Shown here piece by piece: positions 1-10,961 of a DNA stretch of 64,000 nt (positions are counted from its first letter, which is position 1; every line of letters begins with the position of its first letter). The DNA is from Dendrolimus kikuchii (Eukaryota; Arthropoda; Insecta; Lepidoptera; Lasiocampidae): the NCBI GenBank assembly GCA_019925095.2, contig CM034392.1, forward strand, positions 12,605,887-12,669,886. Reading direction: 5' to 3'. The notes under the pieces were generated by a model that saw nothing but the letters and a program-made list of their open reading frames with translations, had not been told where the DNA came from and ran no database searches. Both the position numbers and the translations under genes were made by a program.

Positions 1-282
1 CTCTCACCCTCATGGAGACTGCTCGTATAATTGAAATTTGTACTTTCACTTTGATATACTTGTTGCTGCTACCTTATTACTGATATGCTAGTTACTAGTT
101 GTAGTCTATGTCATTCTCATTCTATATAACTATTTTAGAAAAACTTATGGGTTTTGTGGCTGTGATTCCATCCAAGAAATGTATTTGCCCAATTTGAATG
201 ATAATGTCATAATTTAAGCAAATTTTATGAAAAACATACTGTGGACACAATTATTCTAAACTAATATTTCAATATTTTGCAG

Positions 283-372
283 CGACATGCCAGCCAACAT
301 AAAACTGGCATATTAAAAGAAAACCAGTTGGAAACAATTCCTGTTTTGGCCGGTCCTGACACCTCTACCTTG
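283..372 (+). other. Possible internal coding exon of an unidentified gene
   Basis: An AG acceptor (preceded by ATATTTTGC) is followed by 30 open codons (RHASQHKTGILKENQ...) up to a GT donor (TTG|GTAAAT), exactly 90 nt and phase-neutral. The composition looks coding rather than intronic. If the donor is not used the frame stays open to a TAA at 460-462. I do not recognise the protein, and no partner exon is visible to the left because the window starts there. It could be the end of a gene lying to the left, or chance. Confidence 0.25.
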
Positions 373-454
373 GTAAATGCTGCACATTTAAGGATTCTGC
401 TTTTCTTTAGCTTCAAGAGAAGATGTTATATTTTGCAGAAAACAAAAAATCTTA

Positions 455-545
455 TAGCCTAAAAATATTCTAAATGTGCACAATGGGCGGTCTTATCGCT
501 AAGAAGCGATCTCTTCCAGACAACCCGTGGCAGGAATAAAACAGA
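455..545 (-). repeat. LINE-like 3'-end remnant
   Basis: Read on the minus strand, this stretch contains GGTTGTCTGGAAGAGATCGC followed by TTCTTAGCGATAAGACCGCC, a short sequence I associate with 3' ends of abundant lepidopteran non-LTR elements. No coding sequence remains. The identification is from memory of the family only. Confidence 0.3.
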
Positions 546-689
546 TAGTATTGGCAAAGGTGGTTGGTATAAATAAATATTAGAGGTTATGCAGTTACTT
601 ACATATATTTTATTTATTTATAAACATATAAGTATGTGAAATATTATATAAGTAAGAATTATACTTAATAGACACATATAAATACACCT

Positions 690-2596
690 ATTGATATCAC
701 ATACATAAATATATACATATCACATACATAAATATATATATACATATACATAAATATACGTAAAAATATCAAATATCACTATGTTGTAGGTAATGCTTTT
801 TTGTCATGTTCTTAAATATTGTTAGTGATTTAGCTTGTCTAACAGTAACAGGTAGCTCATTCCAGAGTCGAATAGCCTGTACAGTAAAAGAATTATTGAA
901 GAAAGATGAATGATGCTTGGGAGTACTAAGTCTAAGTTTCGTAGAAGGTCGTAAATTGTGAGAGGAAGAGACGAATTCAAAGCGTTCTTTGAGATAATAC
1001 GGGGTTGTGGGGATAAACAGCACACTGTAAAGGAGTGAAAGAATATGAGTATTCCGGCGAAAACGAATTGGCAACCACTTGAGTTTTTTACGAAATTCAG
1101 AGACGTGGTCATATTTGCGTAACCCAAATATGAACCTTATACAAAAATTTTGGAGGCGCTCAAGCTTATTAAGTTGCTCTTGAGTCAAATCAATATAGCT
1201 GGCGTCAGCATAATCAAGAATGGGGAGTAGTAAGGACTCTGCAAGCTTAACTTTGGTGGTTATGGGCAGGAAGTTTTTCAACCTCCCGAGGGATTTCGAA
1301 GAGAGGAAGAGACGTCGACTCAATTCAGTTATGTGGGGTCGCCAAGATAGCTCCCTATCAAATATGACTCCTAGATTTTTTACTTTTTCACTAACCGGGA
1401 TATGTGTACCATTAAATGTGAAATTTGGTAAGCAGGTCCAGTCAATTCTACACAGCATCCGTGAACTACCTATGATAATTAGCTGAGTTTTCTCGGGATT
1501 TACTTGTAGTCCATATGATTTACTCCATTGTGCTATGTGATCGAAGTCCGTGTTTATTGTTAAGACTGCATCTTGTAATGTCGCAACAGGTGATTGTGTA
1601 TAGATTTGTAAATCGTCTGCATAGAGATGATAGGAAGAAGTAAGTTCATTGGAGATTGAATTTATAAAAATAGTGAATAGTAAGGGAGATAAAACGCCGC
1701 CCTGAGGAACGCCAGCAGAGAGATCACGCCATGACGAATAGTCATCATCGACTCGAATCCGCTGCCGGCGACCATACAGGTAACTATGAAACCAATCGAT
1801 TACTGTAGGAGATATGTTAATAGAGCTTAGAACCCTAAGCAACAATTCAAAATTTACATTGTTGAAGGCACTGCTGAAATCAAGCAGCGATAAAACAGTC
1901 AGCAAACTGTTATCCATGCCATGCCGGATGTCATCAGTGATTTGGACGAGAGCTGTGGTTGTACTATGGCCAGGACGGAAACCGGATTGATATGGATTTA
2001 AGAGGGAATTACGGTTCAGAAAGAAACTTAACTGTTGATGAACTAGACGTTCAAGGACTTTAGAAAGGAAGGGGAGTATAGAAATAGGACGAAAATGAGA
2101 AATTAAGGTAGGATTTGGTTTTTTTGGAAGAGGAATGACCTGGGCTTCCTTCCAGGCAGTAGGAAAAACACCAGAGGTAATAGAAGCATTAAGGATATGA
2201 GTAAGGATAGGATTAATGACATCCAGTATGGGTAAGACCATATTGCGACTGATGCCATCGCTGCCGACAGCATTAGATGTAATGGATTTTGTTGCTTTTT
2301 CAACATCACTATCAGTGAATCGACTAAGAAGAAAAGGAGAATGTTTGGGTGTTGGCATAGAAGTGATTTTGTTTAAAGTGTGAGACTTAGTTACTATGTC
2401 AAAGTCAGAAGTAGTTGTGAAATGTCGATTTAAATCATCGATGTTGAATATTTTAGAAATTGGACAATCTGCTTGTTTACCAACTCCCAGAGTACGAAGA
2501 AATTTCCAAACTTTGGCTGGATTATCGTTTTCAACTGATTCGTGGATGTAACGGCGTTGAGCGTCCCGACTACTTACCTCTCTATTACAATCTAAT
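690..2596 (-). mobile_element. 5'-truncated non-LTR retrotransposon (LINE)
   Basis: The minus-strand element ends on the left in an AT-rich simple-sequence tail built on TATACATATACA/TATGTATGTGAT, typical of LINE 3' ends. Coding sequence starts upstream of the first ATG: the reading frame remains open from 2358 back to about 2595 (LDCNREVSSRDAQRR..., then ESVENDNPAKVWKFL...), after which a stop and a 36-bp foldback occur. The endonuclease and ORF1 are missing, so the copy is 5'-truncated and dead. A second, much shorter copy of the same family lies at 19105-19255. Confidence 0.85.
769..2358 (-). CDS. LINE reverse transcriptase ORF (ORF2 remnant, 529 aa from first Met)
   Basis: Reverse transcriptase of a Jockey/CR1-type non-LTR retrotransposon; it would copy the element RNA at a nicked target. 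Visible RT blocks in order: VIPLPKKPNPTLISHFRPIS (fingers), SGFRPGHSTTTALVQ, FSSAFNNVNFELLL, the palm motif VPQGGVLSPLLFTIFIN, the catalytic YADD box (HLYADDLQIY), then the usual C-terminal region ending FKNMTKKHYLQHSDI. The frame is uninterrupted over 529 codons, suggesting a fairly young insertion. The frame continues upstream of this ATG to about 2595, so the methionine is not the natural start; the endonuclease domain is absent. Clade assignment is tentative. Confidence 0.85.
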   Translation of the reverse strand: MPTPKHSPFLLSRFTDSDVEKATKSITSNAVGSDGISRNMVLPILDVINPILTHILNASITSGVFPTAWKEAQVIPLPKKPNPTLISHFRPISILPFLSKVLERLVHQQLSFFLNRNSLLNPYQSGFRPGHSTTTALVQITDDIRHGMDNSLLTVLSLLDFSSAFNNVNFELLLRVLSSINISPTVIDWFHSYLYGRRQRIRVDDDYSSWRDLSAGVPQGGVLSPLLFTIFINSISNELTSSYHLYADDLQIYTQSPVATLQDAVLTINTDFDHIAQWSKSYGLQVNPEKTQLIIIGSSRMLCRIDWTCLPNFTFNGTHIPVSEKVKNLGVIFDRELSWRPHITELSRRLFLSSKSLGRLKNFLPITTKVKLAESLLLPILDYADASYIDLTQEQLNKLERLQNFCIRFIFGLRKYDHVSEFRKKLKWLPIRFRRNTHILSLLYSVLFIPTTPYYLKERFEFVSSSHNLRPSTKLRLSTPKHHSSFFNNSFTVQAIRLWNELPVTVRQAKSLTIFKNMTKKHYLQHSDI

Positions 2597-2600
2597 TAAT

Positions 2601-2676
2601 CTGTTTTGGATATCAAAATAAGAGTACGAGTTTTTCATAGGAAAAACACGTACTCTTATTTTGATATCCAAAACAG
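2601..2676. repeat. Near-perfect 36-bp foldback with 4-nt loop
   Basis: Arms 2601-2636 and 2641-2676 are reverse complements with one mismatch (CTGTTTTGGATATC...GAGTTTTTC against its inverse), separated by ATAG. It lies immediately outside the 5' truncation point of the adjacent LINE. See the finding on foldbacks at LINE 5' ends. Confidence 0.9.
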
Positions 2677-3398
2677 CATAGCTAGCTAGCATGCTAACGT
2701 TTTATCGCCGACATAAAGCTTCCATCCCCTTCCGGCATATACGCAAGTGCGAGCGAGACGGCAACATATGAAACGACAATAAAATTTAGCATGCTAGAGA
2801 TGGGCAGATGGCACTGTACTACGCCATATGTTTATGTTTTGTGGTCACTGTGTTGTCAAACGACAACTTTATCAAATCAGTGTAGCAACTTTTAAAAATC
2901 GTCATATCGTTTACTTGATAAATTTGAAACACGAACTTGTCTTAGATTTCACACATCTAAATCAAAGTATCTTTGCACATAACAATATACTTACTTCCTA
3001 TTAAAGTATAAATTCTACAAATAATTAATACTCAATAATATTGAAAATAAAATGAGCCAAGGACGTTTATCGATAAAACCTAATAACATTAAAATCTTCT
3101 GGACAGCACTAAAACCGCCATGTTTAGTGGCCAGATGACGTCACAGTGGCACGCATTTTTTATTGACGTTTCATTTCCATAGGTTTCCTACTTCAGTGGA
3201 TTTTTATCAAAAACAAAATCAGTAGGTAAATACGTAGTATCCATAGTAGTTTGTGGTAACTGGTAGGTAAATCCATTTTTTTTTTCAATTTATGGCTCCA
3301 ACCTAGAAGCTTAAAAAGCTTATACATACAAGCTTCTTGATTCGGAACGAAATCTCCATTGTGTGTAAGCTTCTTGGTATAAAGAGTAACCACCACAG

Positions 3399-3667
3399 CG
3401 GGTTTTTAGCGGGAACTGAAAGGAGATGTTGTGCTGTGCAGTTTTATTTTCTACAAATCTGTAAAATTACTCTAAAATGAACAATAGTTGTAGGATATTG
3501 ATAGTTTTTGAGTAGTAATTATGTGTTTTTGCGAGAAACGTGAACTATATAGCCAAATGTGGCCTTTCGAGTTTTCACAAGAACTCCGTTGAATGACGTC
3601 GATTGTAGCCTACAATACAACGGCGTCTGGCTTAAAGGCCTAGTTGTCAAGCCTTAAACATAAAAAA
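3399..3667 (+). repeat. Retroposed short repeat 'family G', copy A
   Basis: About 270 bp starting near TTTTTAGCGGGAACTGAA and ending in an A-rich tail (CATAAAAAAA). It is flanked by an imperfect direct repeat: AGTAACCACCACAG at 3385-3398 and AGTAACCACAG at 3668-3678, as expected for a target-site duplication. Closely similar to 59091-59344 and 59379-59723. No protein coding and no clear tRNA-like boxes. It sits about 230 bp upstream of the Mob4 start codon, in the same orientation as the gene. Confidence 0.8.
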
Positions 3668-3894
3668 AGTAACCACAGCCATACAAAAAAAGGTGAATTT
3701 TGTTTTTATAATTTTGTTGCATGCTGATTTATTCTATCGATCCAAAGATACGTAGTATCCATAGTAGTTTGTGATCCAAAGTTTTACAAGAAAGTGTATT
3801 CATTTAACACTTTACAGGTCTATTTTAAGCACTGAACTGGATTGAAAACAGACAAAACGTGTTTTTCTCCCTTAAACTAACCATTTTACATAAA

Positions 3895-6446
3895 ATGACT
3901 GACGTTCAAATTTTAAGGAGAAACCGCCCAGGAACAAAAGCAAAGGTAATAAATAATATTCAATATTCCTAATAGAGTGGTCATTATTATAATCTAATAA
4001 CGTATTACTATATAGACAATTCTTAATTTCACAAGTGGTTCATTTTATAGGATTTTTGTCGCTGGCCCGATGAACCATTTGAAGAAATGGACAGTACTTT
4101 AGCCGTACCTCAATTCATTCAACAAACTATTCGACGAGATCCAGCTAATCTTGAAGCAATTTTGAAAATGCCCGAGGCTCAAGATGAAGGAGTGTGGAAA
4201 TACGAGCACTTGAGGTAAACTGCCTACATAGAATATCAATTGGGATAGTATAGTACATTAGTTGTTTTTAAATGTAAATGCTAGATGATTAGTTGAAAAA
4301 TAGTCATTTTAATAGTTAGGATTACAATTTCTACTTTCAAATGAAAAAATTGTATTACAGGCAATTCTGCATGGAGCTCAATGGCTTGGCTGTGAGATTA
4401 CAAAGTGAATGTAAGCCCGAGACTTGTACACAGATGACTGCCACAGAACAATGGATATTCCTTTGTGCTGCACACAAAACACCGAAAGAATGCCCTGCTA
4501 TTGACTATACTAGACATACCCTGGATGGTGCAGCTTGCTTACTCAATAGCAACAAATATTTTCCAAGCAGGTACAGTAGAATTAATTTTCTTAAATTTTA
4601 TATTAATATATACTAATGCTTTTGTGTGCCTTTTGTCACATACATTTCAAATTCAAAGTGCGGTATAGTTATAGGGCACATTTATTTATTATTTGATATA
4701 TAAAATTAACTTTGGGTGGTTATAAAAACGAAATAACCACGAAAGCTAAGGTGGGCGCTCTGCTTCACTTCGCATTTGCCTTAGCCTACTAACCTATATT
4801 AAAAAAGTTCAGACCTATTCAAAATAGATAAATGTGCCAAATGGAGATGGGGTGGAGTATAGTTATACTCCACCCCAAATTCATAAACAGTAGCAATTAT
4901 TTTCTGTGATAATATGTATCTTTGGTCATCCTCTTTGTTGGAACCTGTACCAATGTTTGTGATCAGTACATTGTACCCAAGACTGAAGAAACAAATATTT
5001 AAATGTCTCTAAACAAATTCACTTACTTACATTTATATATCAACTAGTAGTCAGTGAAACTTTGTTCTCATTGCCATGATTATTTTGACATCTATTAATT
5101 AGTGAGTTGCAATGGTGGTATTTAAAAAATGTGACTGCAAGGCTAACTTTTTGTTTACATTCATCTATCCCACAGAGACATCAGTATAAAAAGTATCCAA
5201 GTATTAATCTGGGATATAAGTTAGCTCTGTCAAATTGTACTTAAACCTGTTCAGTAGTTTTCATGTGATGCTCTAACAGACAAAATTTCTAATATATTTT
5301 CAAAATCTGCTACTCTAAATTAAGCCCCTGATATTTTGCTCAATTTTTTAATTCATTGCATAAACACCGACATGTCCTACAGATGTATTGTAATAAAGAT
5401 AGATATTATAGATTATGAAGAATTACCCATGAACCAGAGTATATCATGTATTTGGAACTAAAATATGAATAAATAATCAGCAGACAAACGCACACATCAT
5501 ATATCCCCAAGCTAAGCAAGTTACATTTGTTATGGGTGATATACAATGGTCCACTCTGAGGCCGATCCCAGACTAAGGGGTAGCCCACTCAACCACAGAA
5601 GCTATCCTTAATTATATTAAGTATTGCAAAGTTAATACTTCTATTACCTAAGGGGCCATCTACAAATTACATACACATCACACAATCAGTCATACAATTT
5701 TTTTGATTTCTGACCCCTCGATCCTTGTCACAGCTGCTCACATTTGTGAGACTCCTCCCTCTCTAGTGTGACATCACATAATTTGCAAAATAAATTATTT
5801 TTTAATAATTTAAAGACAGCTCATACTGATAGTTGGAAATATTTTGCAGTTTTTCATTAATAGTTCAAATTTAGGGCCCCTTCCACTTGTCGCACGCGCT
5901 CCCACCTTTTTAACGTGTGACATAATTGAATTGTAATTTATGGATGGCCCCTAAGCTTTAATAGTATTAGGATATTCCCACTTCGTCCACACTTGATTTG
6001 AAATTCCCGCGGGATTCCCAGGACAAAATGCCGCAGCATTTAAGAAAGAATATAAGCTATCATTTTAGTGAAAACTGTTGGAATAAGCTAATTTTTATGC
6101 ACCTGAACAACTGCAAACCGCTCCCGGGAAAAATCTCCTGGGATAAAAAAATCACAAATTTTATTAAATTACAGTTATAACATTCTTTTGTGATTTCAGA
6201 GTAAGCATTAAGGAGTCATCAGTAGCTAAATTGGGTTCTGTATGTAGAAGAGTGTACAGAATCTTCTCTCATGCATATTTCCATCACCGGGCAATATTTG
6301 ATGCTTTTGAAAAAGAAACACATCTATGCAAGAGATTTACTTATTTTGTTACAAAATACTCTATAATTTCAAAAGAGATTTTGATACTGCCGAAACTTGA
6401 TGATGAAGCACCTATCACACCAGCAGTAGGTGAATCAGATGCCTGA
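3895..6446 (+). CDS. Mob4: MOB kinase activator-like 4 (phocein), STRIPAK subunit
   Basis: Four coding exons: 3895-3945, 4051-4214, 4361-4570, 6200-6446, joined in frame (672 nt, 223 aa). The product begins [17 protein letters not shown] and continues [15 protein letters not shown]; length and sequence fit MOB4 of animals (about 223-225 aa). The MOB fold's zinc ligands are visible as the Cys pair in CKPETCTQM (exon 3) and the His pair in HAYFHHR (exon 4). MOB4 binds striatins in the cytoplasmic STRIPAK phosphatase-kinase complex, with roles in Hippo signalling, axonal transport and synapse growth. Splice sites are GT-AG; the exon 1 junction is phase 0 and the others split an Arg codon after AG. 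Intron 3 (1.6 kb) carries repeats. A polyadenylation signal AATAAA lies at 6579-6584. The gene looks intact. Confidence 0.95.
5395..5600 (-). repeat. SINE-like repeat fragment
   Basis: On the minus strand it reads GGTTGAGTGGGCTACCCCTT ... ATTGTATATCACCCATAACA ... CTTGCTTAGCTTGGGG. The same layout recurs at 62640-62900 (GGTTGAGCAGCTAACCATTT ... TTGTATATTACCCATAACAC ... CTTGCTTAATTTGGGG), so this is a dispersed tRNA-headed SINE family. This copy is degraded. Confidence 0.6.
5985..6180 (+). repeat. Dispersed repeat 'family B', partial copy
   Basis: Contains CACACTTGATTTGAAATTCC and then TTTTAGTGAAAACTGTTGGA ... GAATAAGCTAATTTTTATGC. The same sequence recurs at 9130-9540, 38046-38560 and 47510-47985. 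All four copies lie on the plus strand and inside introns of genes in this window. No ORF; class unknown. Confidence 0.75.
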
Positions 6447-6578
6447 AATTACAGGAAGTAATGAAGTTAAGACAATAGTATAATTTAGGTACTATTTATT
6501 TATATTATAGATATCACTTAATACATAAAAGTTTTTTTCTTTCACTTTTCATAATCATATAGCTCATAATTTCTAATG

Positions 6579-6584
6579 AATAAA
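6579..6584 (+). promoter_or_regulatory. Mob4 polyadenylation signal (AATAAA)
   Basis: AATAAA 133 nt after the Mob4 stop codon, with another A-rich hexamer-like sequence just downstream (TTAAATAA). A plausible 3' end for the transcript; no transcript evidence. Confidence 0.55.
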
Positions 6585-6599
6585 CACTTAAATTAAATA

Positions 6600-7549
6600 A
6601 GGAAATGTTTCATTTGAATAGCTACAGTCTTCACCAAACTTTATGGGCTCTTAATATTATGTGCATAAAACATTCTAATAACTAATATTCTATGAAAACC
6701 CGTTTATTTCGTAGCAATCTGCTGGTGATAGTGGCCATACAGTTTGGTATAAGCTTTAAAACATGGGATTGTAAGTAGTGTCTTGAATACACCATATAAT
6801 TTAAGAACATACATAGGTTATCCTACATACTATATAATATAAACACTAAGTATATCCATACATGTTACACTTTCAAACTGAAATCACTAGAGGGTATCTG
6901 ACATTACTAAAATGGTAATAGTGTAGTAATAGTAACAGTTATTAAATTAGTTCTAGTTATCACTTATACATATGTAAGGTTTATAAATAAATTCTATTTA
7001 TTTTAAGCACCTAGTTATGTAAACTGTAACTAAGATTAAATAATCAAGTATTATGTGTGTTTCATTTGTTAATAAGAAAATTTTATGAGATTCTTGCTAT
7101 CCCATTAACAAAATTGGCTTTATTTCTCTCTCTCAGAAACAGTTTTTTTTTCTGAAAGAAAGGCATCCTGTCGTTTTTTGTACCCCTGATGATGTGTATG
7201 CAATATTTCATAATCAGTCAAGTAATTAAAATATGACAGCTGAACAATCAAACCCACATTTATAATATAGGAGGCTAGGAGCCAAGCAGTAGTGCTTAGC
7301 TCTATTGTACGATGACTAGTTCTTTGCCCACAGTAAAGACAATATTACTGCCAACTTTACATAATTGTAGTGTAGTTTAGTATAGGCAATGGGGATGGCA
7401 TAACTTTGTTCAAATTATAATTTACTAAATATCTTTGAACCAGACTGCCTATAGAATACATATTTTTGGCGATGTATAACACACAATATCCATTGCTATG
7501 AAATCATTGTACATTAATAATGTAAATAAATAGCTATTTTATAGTATAC
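6600..7549. other. Convergent intergenic region, nothing recognised
   Basis: AT-rich sequence between the Mob4 3' end and the mariner insertion. No coding sequence, RNA gene or clear repeat recognised. Confidence 0.5.
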
Positions 7550-7689
7550 CAGGACACTCTGAAAGTATTGCGAAAAAAGTTTTTATATATGAGAGACTGG
7601 CCAGTTATAATCTATTTTGAATATATGAATATAACTAAAAATAGGTAAGTTCCAATTTTAAAACTTCCCTCCACATTGTGTGTGAGCTA

Positions 7690-8731
7690 ATTTAAATTAT
7701 CGTGACTCATTGAAAAATGGATCTGCGCCGGGAACATTCTCGCGCCATGATTTTTTACGATTTCAAGTCTCGCCTGAAACCGGACGAATCGATAGATTAA
7801 AATGGCATTCATGGATGAAGGCCCTTCTAAGGCAACCGTGTATCGTTGGTACAATAAATTCAAGCGCGGTTGAATAACTTTGGGGGATGAAGAAAGGAGT
7901 GGTCGCCCTATGACGGCTGTTACGGAAGAAAACGTGCTAGCAGTGAAAAATTTAATCCAAGACAATAGGCGAGTCACGTATCAAGAGACTCAGCACATAC
8001 TGCAGATTGGATCGGGAAGCCTTCACGAGATTCTGCACGTGCATTTCGCGTGAGGAGGATAGTTTCGGCGCTGGGTGCCGCACAACTTCACCGATGCTCA
8101 GAAGCAGGCCCGGATGGAAGGGTGCCGTGATATGATAAACAATGAAGCAGGCGCGTCTCAGCGTTTTTACGAGATCATTACAGGTGATGAGTCCTGGATT
8201 TATCAATACGATCCAGAAACGAAGCGCCAGTCGATGGTTTGGGTGTTTCAAAACGAATCAACGTCTACCAAAGTGAAGCGATCTAGAAGCAGGGGGAAGA
8301 TTTTGGTTGCGAGATTTTTTTAAGTTGACTGGCTACTTGGTGTCAATTCCTTTACGGAACCAAAGAAGCATCAACGCCGAATGGTATACTACCAAATGCT
8401 TGGCAGAAGTTTTCTCTGTTGCGAGCAACAAGCGACCAAGTATGGCTCCGCGGGTTACTGCTCCACCATGAAAACGCGCTCGCCCATACCACGCTCAGAA
8501 CGAGGGACTTCCTGGACAGCACACCGGTCAAACTCCTTACAGCCCTGTGCTAGTACCGTGCGACTCTTTTTATTCCCGAAAATAAAAAAATCAGCTCCAA
8601 GTGATACAATTTACGTCGCCAGCAAATGCGCTGTCAGCGTTCGAGCAAGCTGTAAACGAGGTGTCTGCGGCGGACTGGAAAAAATGTTTCAAAAAATGGT
8701 TCAGACGCATAAAACTTTGTATTATATGTAG
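7690..8731 (+). pseudogene. Mariner transposase pseudogene
   Basis: Reading across frames: a helix-turn-helix DNA-binding region (KATVYRWYNKFKRG, then a stop), SGRPMTAVTEEN, a stop after HEILHVHFA, then WVPHNFTDAQKQARMEG and GDESWIYQYDPETKRQSMVW, followed by a frameshift to a region resembling the D34D catalytic half but out of frame. At least two stops and two shifts. No functional protein can be made. Confidence 0.85.
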
Positions 8732-8787
8732 GCTGGTGGAGAGTACTTTGAAGTTTTAATAAAAAAATATTTACCTTTCGAACATTT

Positions 8788-8797
8788 TTTATTTATT
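8788..8797 (-). promoter_or_regulatory. Polyadenylation signals for the Rpp25-like gene, within mariner DNA
   Basis: On the minus strand AATAAATAAA gives two overlapping AATAAA hexamers 51-60 nt past the stop codon. They lie inside the mariner's terminal region, so the gene probably ends in transposon sequence. Confidence 0.5.
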
Positions 8798-8847
8798 TTC
8801 GCAAAACTTTTCTAGTGTCCTATGTGGTTACTACATTGACAAGCAGT

Positions 8848-10886
8848 TTATGTTTTCTTGTGCTTAAAAGGTTTTTTTGATTTATTGGATTGAACTTGTT
8901 TAGGCTTATTATTCTGTGGATCTGTTTGCCAAAATTTCTTGCCATTTAATGTCTGGTACCTGCAAAAAAGATGTTAAAATTTTAATAAATTAGTAAAATA
9001 ATTACACAAACTAAGCTCAACTCATAGATATTACTATATATATAAAAGCTCAAGTGCATGCTTACTATTAAGAAGTTGAATTTATATTATATACAACACA
9101 TAAATTGTTATATTGTTGTTGATATGTCTGCAACTTTGTCCACACTCGACTTGAAATTGCCATGGGATTCCTGGGACACAAAGTACTGCAGCATTTCAAA
9201 AATAATGTACTGTTTTAGTGAAAACAGCCAGAATAAGCTAATTTAACGCATCCAAACAACAATAAACTGCTCCCAGAAAAATTCTCCTGGGATTCCCACA
9301 TTTTATTACATGCCATTTTCTATTAATCAGTGAATCATTCCCAGAAAAATTCCAGTATTCCCAGAATAAAAACTAGCACAGATTGAAGTCTAATTATTAG
9401 CTGTCGATCAGCAAAGTCTACATCGAAATCAGCCCAGCAGTTTTTATGTGAAACCCAAAGAAACAGACAAGAAATAAAAAACATTGTAGTGTTCTCCATC
9501 ATTTATGTAGTCTTGTACAGACACATGTTTAGAATTTAATAATATATGTACAAGTAAGTATAATAAATTCATATACCCTAGTTGATTTACATCAGGAACA
9601 GCATCAAGAGATAATAAAATGTGAATAACAGGTATTTGGCGCTTCACTACAAGTGTCTCAAGGCCATCAAGTTTTGGCTCCCAGTGTTCTTCAACTCTGT
9701 AAATTTTTATAATATACACAAGTGATGACAATAATAACTACAATTGGTAAACATGCAGATGTTGGATACATGAATTTTAAGTAGCGGGGTGGTGGAGTGG
9801 GGAGGGGGGAAGCATACTTACTCCTACTACAACCTCTATGGTCTAGATAATTATTGAAATATATTTTTTTTTTATAAATATGACCACTTATTTTTCACTA
9901 ATATTGCACTTATATTATCGGTTCAAAGTTGAACAAACCTTTTAAGTTCAAAAGAAAGCCAGTAATCAAAAGAAAAGAACCAAAAAAACAGTGAAGTTGG
10001 CAAAAAATGATGAAAAAACATCATTCACATACAAGAGTAACCATGAAAATATTCAAAATAGCGACCAATAAAGACTAAATTATAAATTGTGTATATAAAT
10101 AGTAAATGGTTTACCAGTCAGTTCTGGTACTCTCTGTCTGCTCACTTGGCTCATGCTCTTTGGTCTAAAGCTACCCTGACCTAAATCACTGTTCCAATCA
10201 CTAGTCGAGACCTTTCACCACCCATTACAATAATATTAGCAAAAAAATATGTAAGGTTATGTTTACCAAAAGTTAATATTTCTACAACTTCGAACCATAG
10301 GGGTTGCAGAAAGGGTAAGTAAACCTTCCCTCTTACCCTCTCTGCCCACGCCCTACTTAAAATTCGTGTACTGGTTATCTGAATAGCAGCCCTACAATCA
10401 AACTAGAAACATAATTATGATAGTCTATGTATTGAGTTGACATCAATGTTAATATGTACACAATGGTTTTGAAACCAAATATTCTAATATTAACACTATA
10501 GTTTTAAGGAAACAAACTAATCTTACGTTTTATAAGATAATTTCGTTACTTGATGCTCTATATTATATTGCTTTTTTATAATCTCAGCACAAGAAATTGC
10601 TTTTGGAATAGCTACTCCAGCTCCACTCCACACTATAGCAGTAGCAGCATTATCATATAATATGCCAGATACGTGAGATAGTAAATTAGTCATTTTGCTA
10701 CCGCCTTTTACCTGTAATATAAAGAACGTGAATATTATTTTAGAATAAAATTATAAAAACTAGTAATGTAAACCTGTTTAATTATTTTACCTGCATCCAA
10801 AGAAAATTTACAGGTAAATCTTTCAAGGGTATTTTGCTACGATCAAATTCTTCTTCTACGTTCTTTCCTTTGGTATAATTCTCCAT
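8848..10886 (-). CDS. Rpp25: Alba-domain ribonuclease P/MRP protein subunit p25-like
   Basis: Four coding exons on the minus strand: 10886-10791, 10711-10527, 9696-9577, 8959-8848 (513 nt, 170 aa). The Alba core is recognisable: KGGSKMTNLLSHVSGIL, then AIVWSGAGVAIPKAISCAEI (matching the RPP25/RPP20 pattern 'GxG..I.K.ISCAE'), HQVTKLSY, and RQIPVIHILLSLDAVPDVNQ followed by LGYQ. A basic Lys-rich tail ends PFKHKKT. In the nucleus such proteins pair with an Rpp20-type Alba partner and bind the P3 stem of RNase P and RNase MRP RNA, for tRNA and rRNA processing. Splice sites are GT-AG and frames join exactly. The start has a good context (CAAAATGG). Intron 3 carries a family B repeat. It could be orthologous to either RPP25 or RPP25L of vertebrates. 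Confidence 0.88.
9130..9540 (+). repeat. Dispersed repeat 'family B', copy in the Rpp25-like intron 3
   Basis: Starts near TTTGTCCACACTCGACTTGA and includes TTTTAGTGAAAACAGCCAGA, ATCGAAATCAGCCCAGCAG and a 3' part ending TACAGACACATGTTTAGAAT. The 3' sections match copies at 38046 and 47510 closely. It overlaps the last part of exon-flanking intron but not the exon. Confidence 0.75.
9697..10526 (-). other. Rpp25-like intron 2, nothing recognised
   Basis: GT-AG intron of 830 bp. It includes a G-rich stretch at 9785-9810 (GGGGTGGTGGAGTGGGGAGG) but no gene or recognisable repeat. Confidence 0.5.
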
Positions 10887-10961
10887 TTTGGACTATTCTG
10901 TAATTCTGTATACAATATAAACACCAAAAACTTAATTATAACCACTACTTAATTATAACTA

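Larger units (their letters stand above)
4571..6199 (+). other. Mob4 intron 3 with repeat remnants
   Basis: GT-AG intron (GTACAG... to ...GATTTCAG). It holds a SINE-like piece (5395-5600) and a family B repeat (5985-6180). In between, the AT-rich sequence contains a short dyad at about 4851-4876 (GGGGTGGAGTATAG and CTATACTCCACCCC). No other gene is seen. Confidence 0.7.
7551..8821 (+). mobile_element. Degenerate mariner transposon A
   Basis: About 1.27 kb, the usual mariner size. Terminal inverted repeats: AGGACACTCTGAAAGTATTG CGAAAA at the left, and at the right end the inverse of AGGACACTAGAAAAGTTTTG CGAAAA. The plus strand encodes fragments of transposase: SGRPMTAVTEENVLAVKNL, ITGDESWIYQYDPETKRQS (first catalytic Asp region) and a frame-shifted C-terminal part. 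In-frame stops and several frameshifts make it inactive. It is inserted between convergent Mob4 and Rpp25-like genes, with its 3' end 26 bp from the Rpp25-like stop codon. Confidence 0.9.

Noticed and set aside
8381..8731. 116-codon open frame downstream of mariner A's main fragment
   Set aside because: It is an out-of-frame reading of the decayed transposase 3' part.
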